This document shows, in pieces, positions 15,219-15,284 of a stretch of 15,284 nucleotides of DNA. How positions within the stretch are numbered: position 1 is the first letter of the stretch; each line of letters begins with the position of its first letter. The translations under genes and the position numbers were made by a program. Origin of the DNA: Bacteroidota bacterium (GTDB lineage Bacteria; Bacteroidota; Bacteroidia; Bacteroidales; JADFUO01); the NCBI GenBank assembly GCA_015222115.1, contig JADFUO010000354.1:1-15284 (forward strand). Direction: 5' to 3'. The notes beneath the pieces are model-generated. The model saw only the letters and a program-made list of their open reading frames with translations. It ran no database searches and was not told the origin of the DNA.

Positions 15219-15284
15219 GAAGGCAGAAGATCGAAGACTGCCACTGCCACTTTGCCTTCGGTTCGTCTTCACTCACAATGACTC
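15219..15284. repeat. Intergenic repeat mosaic at the right edge
   Basis: GAAGGCA at 15219-15225 pairs with TGCCTTC at 15253-15259, enclosing inverted GGCAGT units (ACTGCCACTGCCAC at 15237-15250). GAAGAC 15233-15238 and GTCTTC 15265-15270 form a second inverted pair. On the minus strand the end reads GAGTCATTGTGAGTGAAG, similar to the GTCATTGCGAG-type dispersed repeats I remember from other bacterial genomes. The element is cut by the window edge. Confidence 0.45.

Overview
The window looks like chromosomal DNA from a member of the Bacteroidota. The DNA is strongly AT-rich and genes lack clear Shine-Dalgarno sites. Two clean promoters match the phylum-specific TTTG/TTG ... TAnnTTTG pattern. 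The primary sigma factor is the short 287-residue form without region 1.1, and intergenic gaps carry short GGCAGT-like and heptamer repeats. No rRNA, tRNA, CRISPR array, phage gene or transposase gene was seen. All gene functions are read from protein motifs by eye, without database searches.

Layout. (1) Positions 86-3611, minus strand: a PiT-type phosphate transporter with a PhoU-like cytoplasmic tail, and a secreted protein with a DUF3298/RsiV-like C-terminal domain. (2) Positions 3612-3927: a divergent promoter region with a TetR-type operator lying on a Bacteroidota promoter. (3) Positions 3928-10058, plus strand: a probable six-gene operon encoding a TetR regulator, a periplasmic LolA-like protein, two FtsX/MacB-type ABC permeases, a LolD/MacB-type ATPase and an outer-membrane beta-barrel protein. 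Together these could form a trans-envelope system moving a lipid, lipoprotein or other hydrophobic cargo; the substrate is unknown. (4) Positions 10078-15195, plus strand: housekeeping genes rpsO, pnp, rpoD, rpe and a PPDK/PEP-synthase regulatory protein, with a strong promoter before rpsO and an intrinsic terminator between rpsO and pnp.

The most unusual items are: a 238-bp nested inverted-repeat element with 14-bp imperfect terminal repeats and 8-bp flanking direct repeats, inserted between the two permease genes (a MITE-like element; removing it with one flanking copy leaves a normal 28-bp operon gap); a textbook EF-hand-type calcium-binding loop inside the ligand domain of the TetR regulator; and the TetR operator overlapping the -7 element of what is probably its own promoter.
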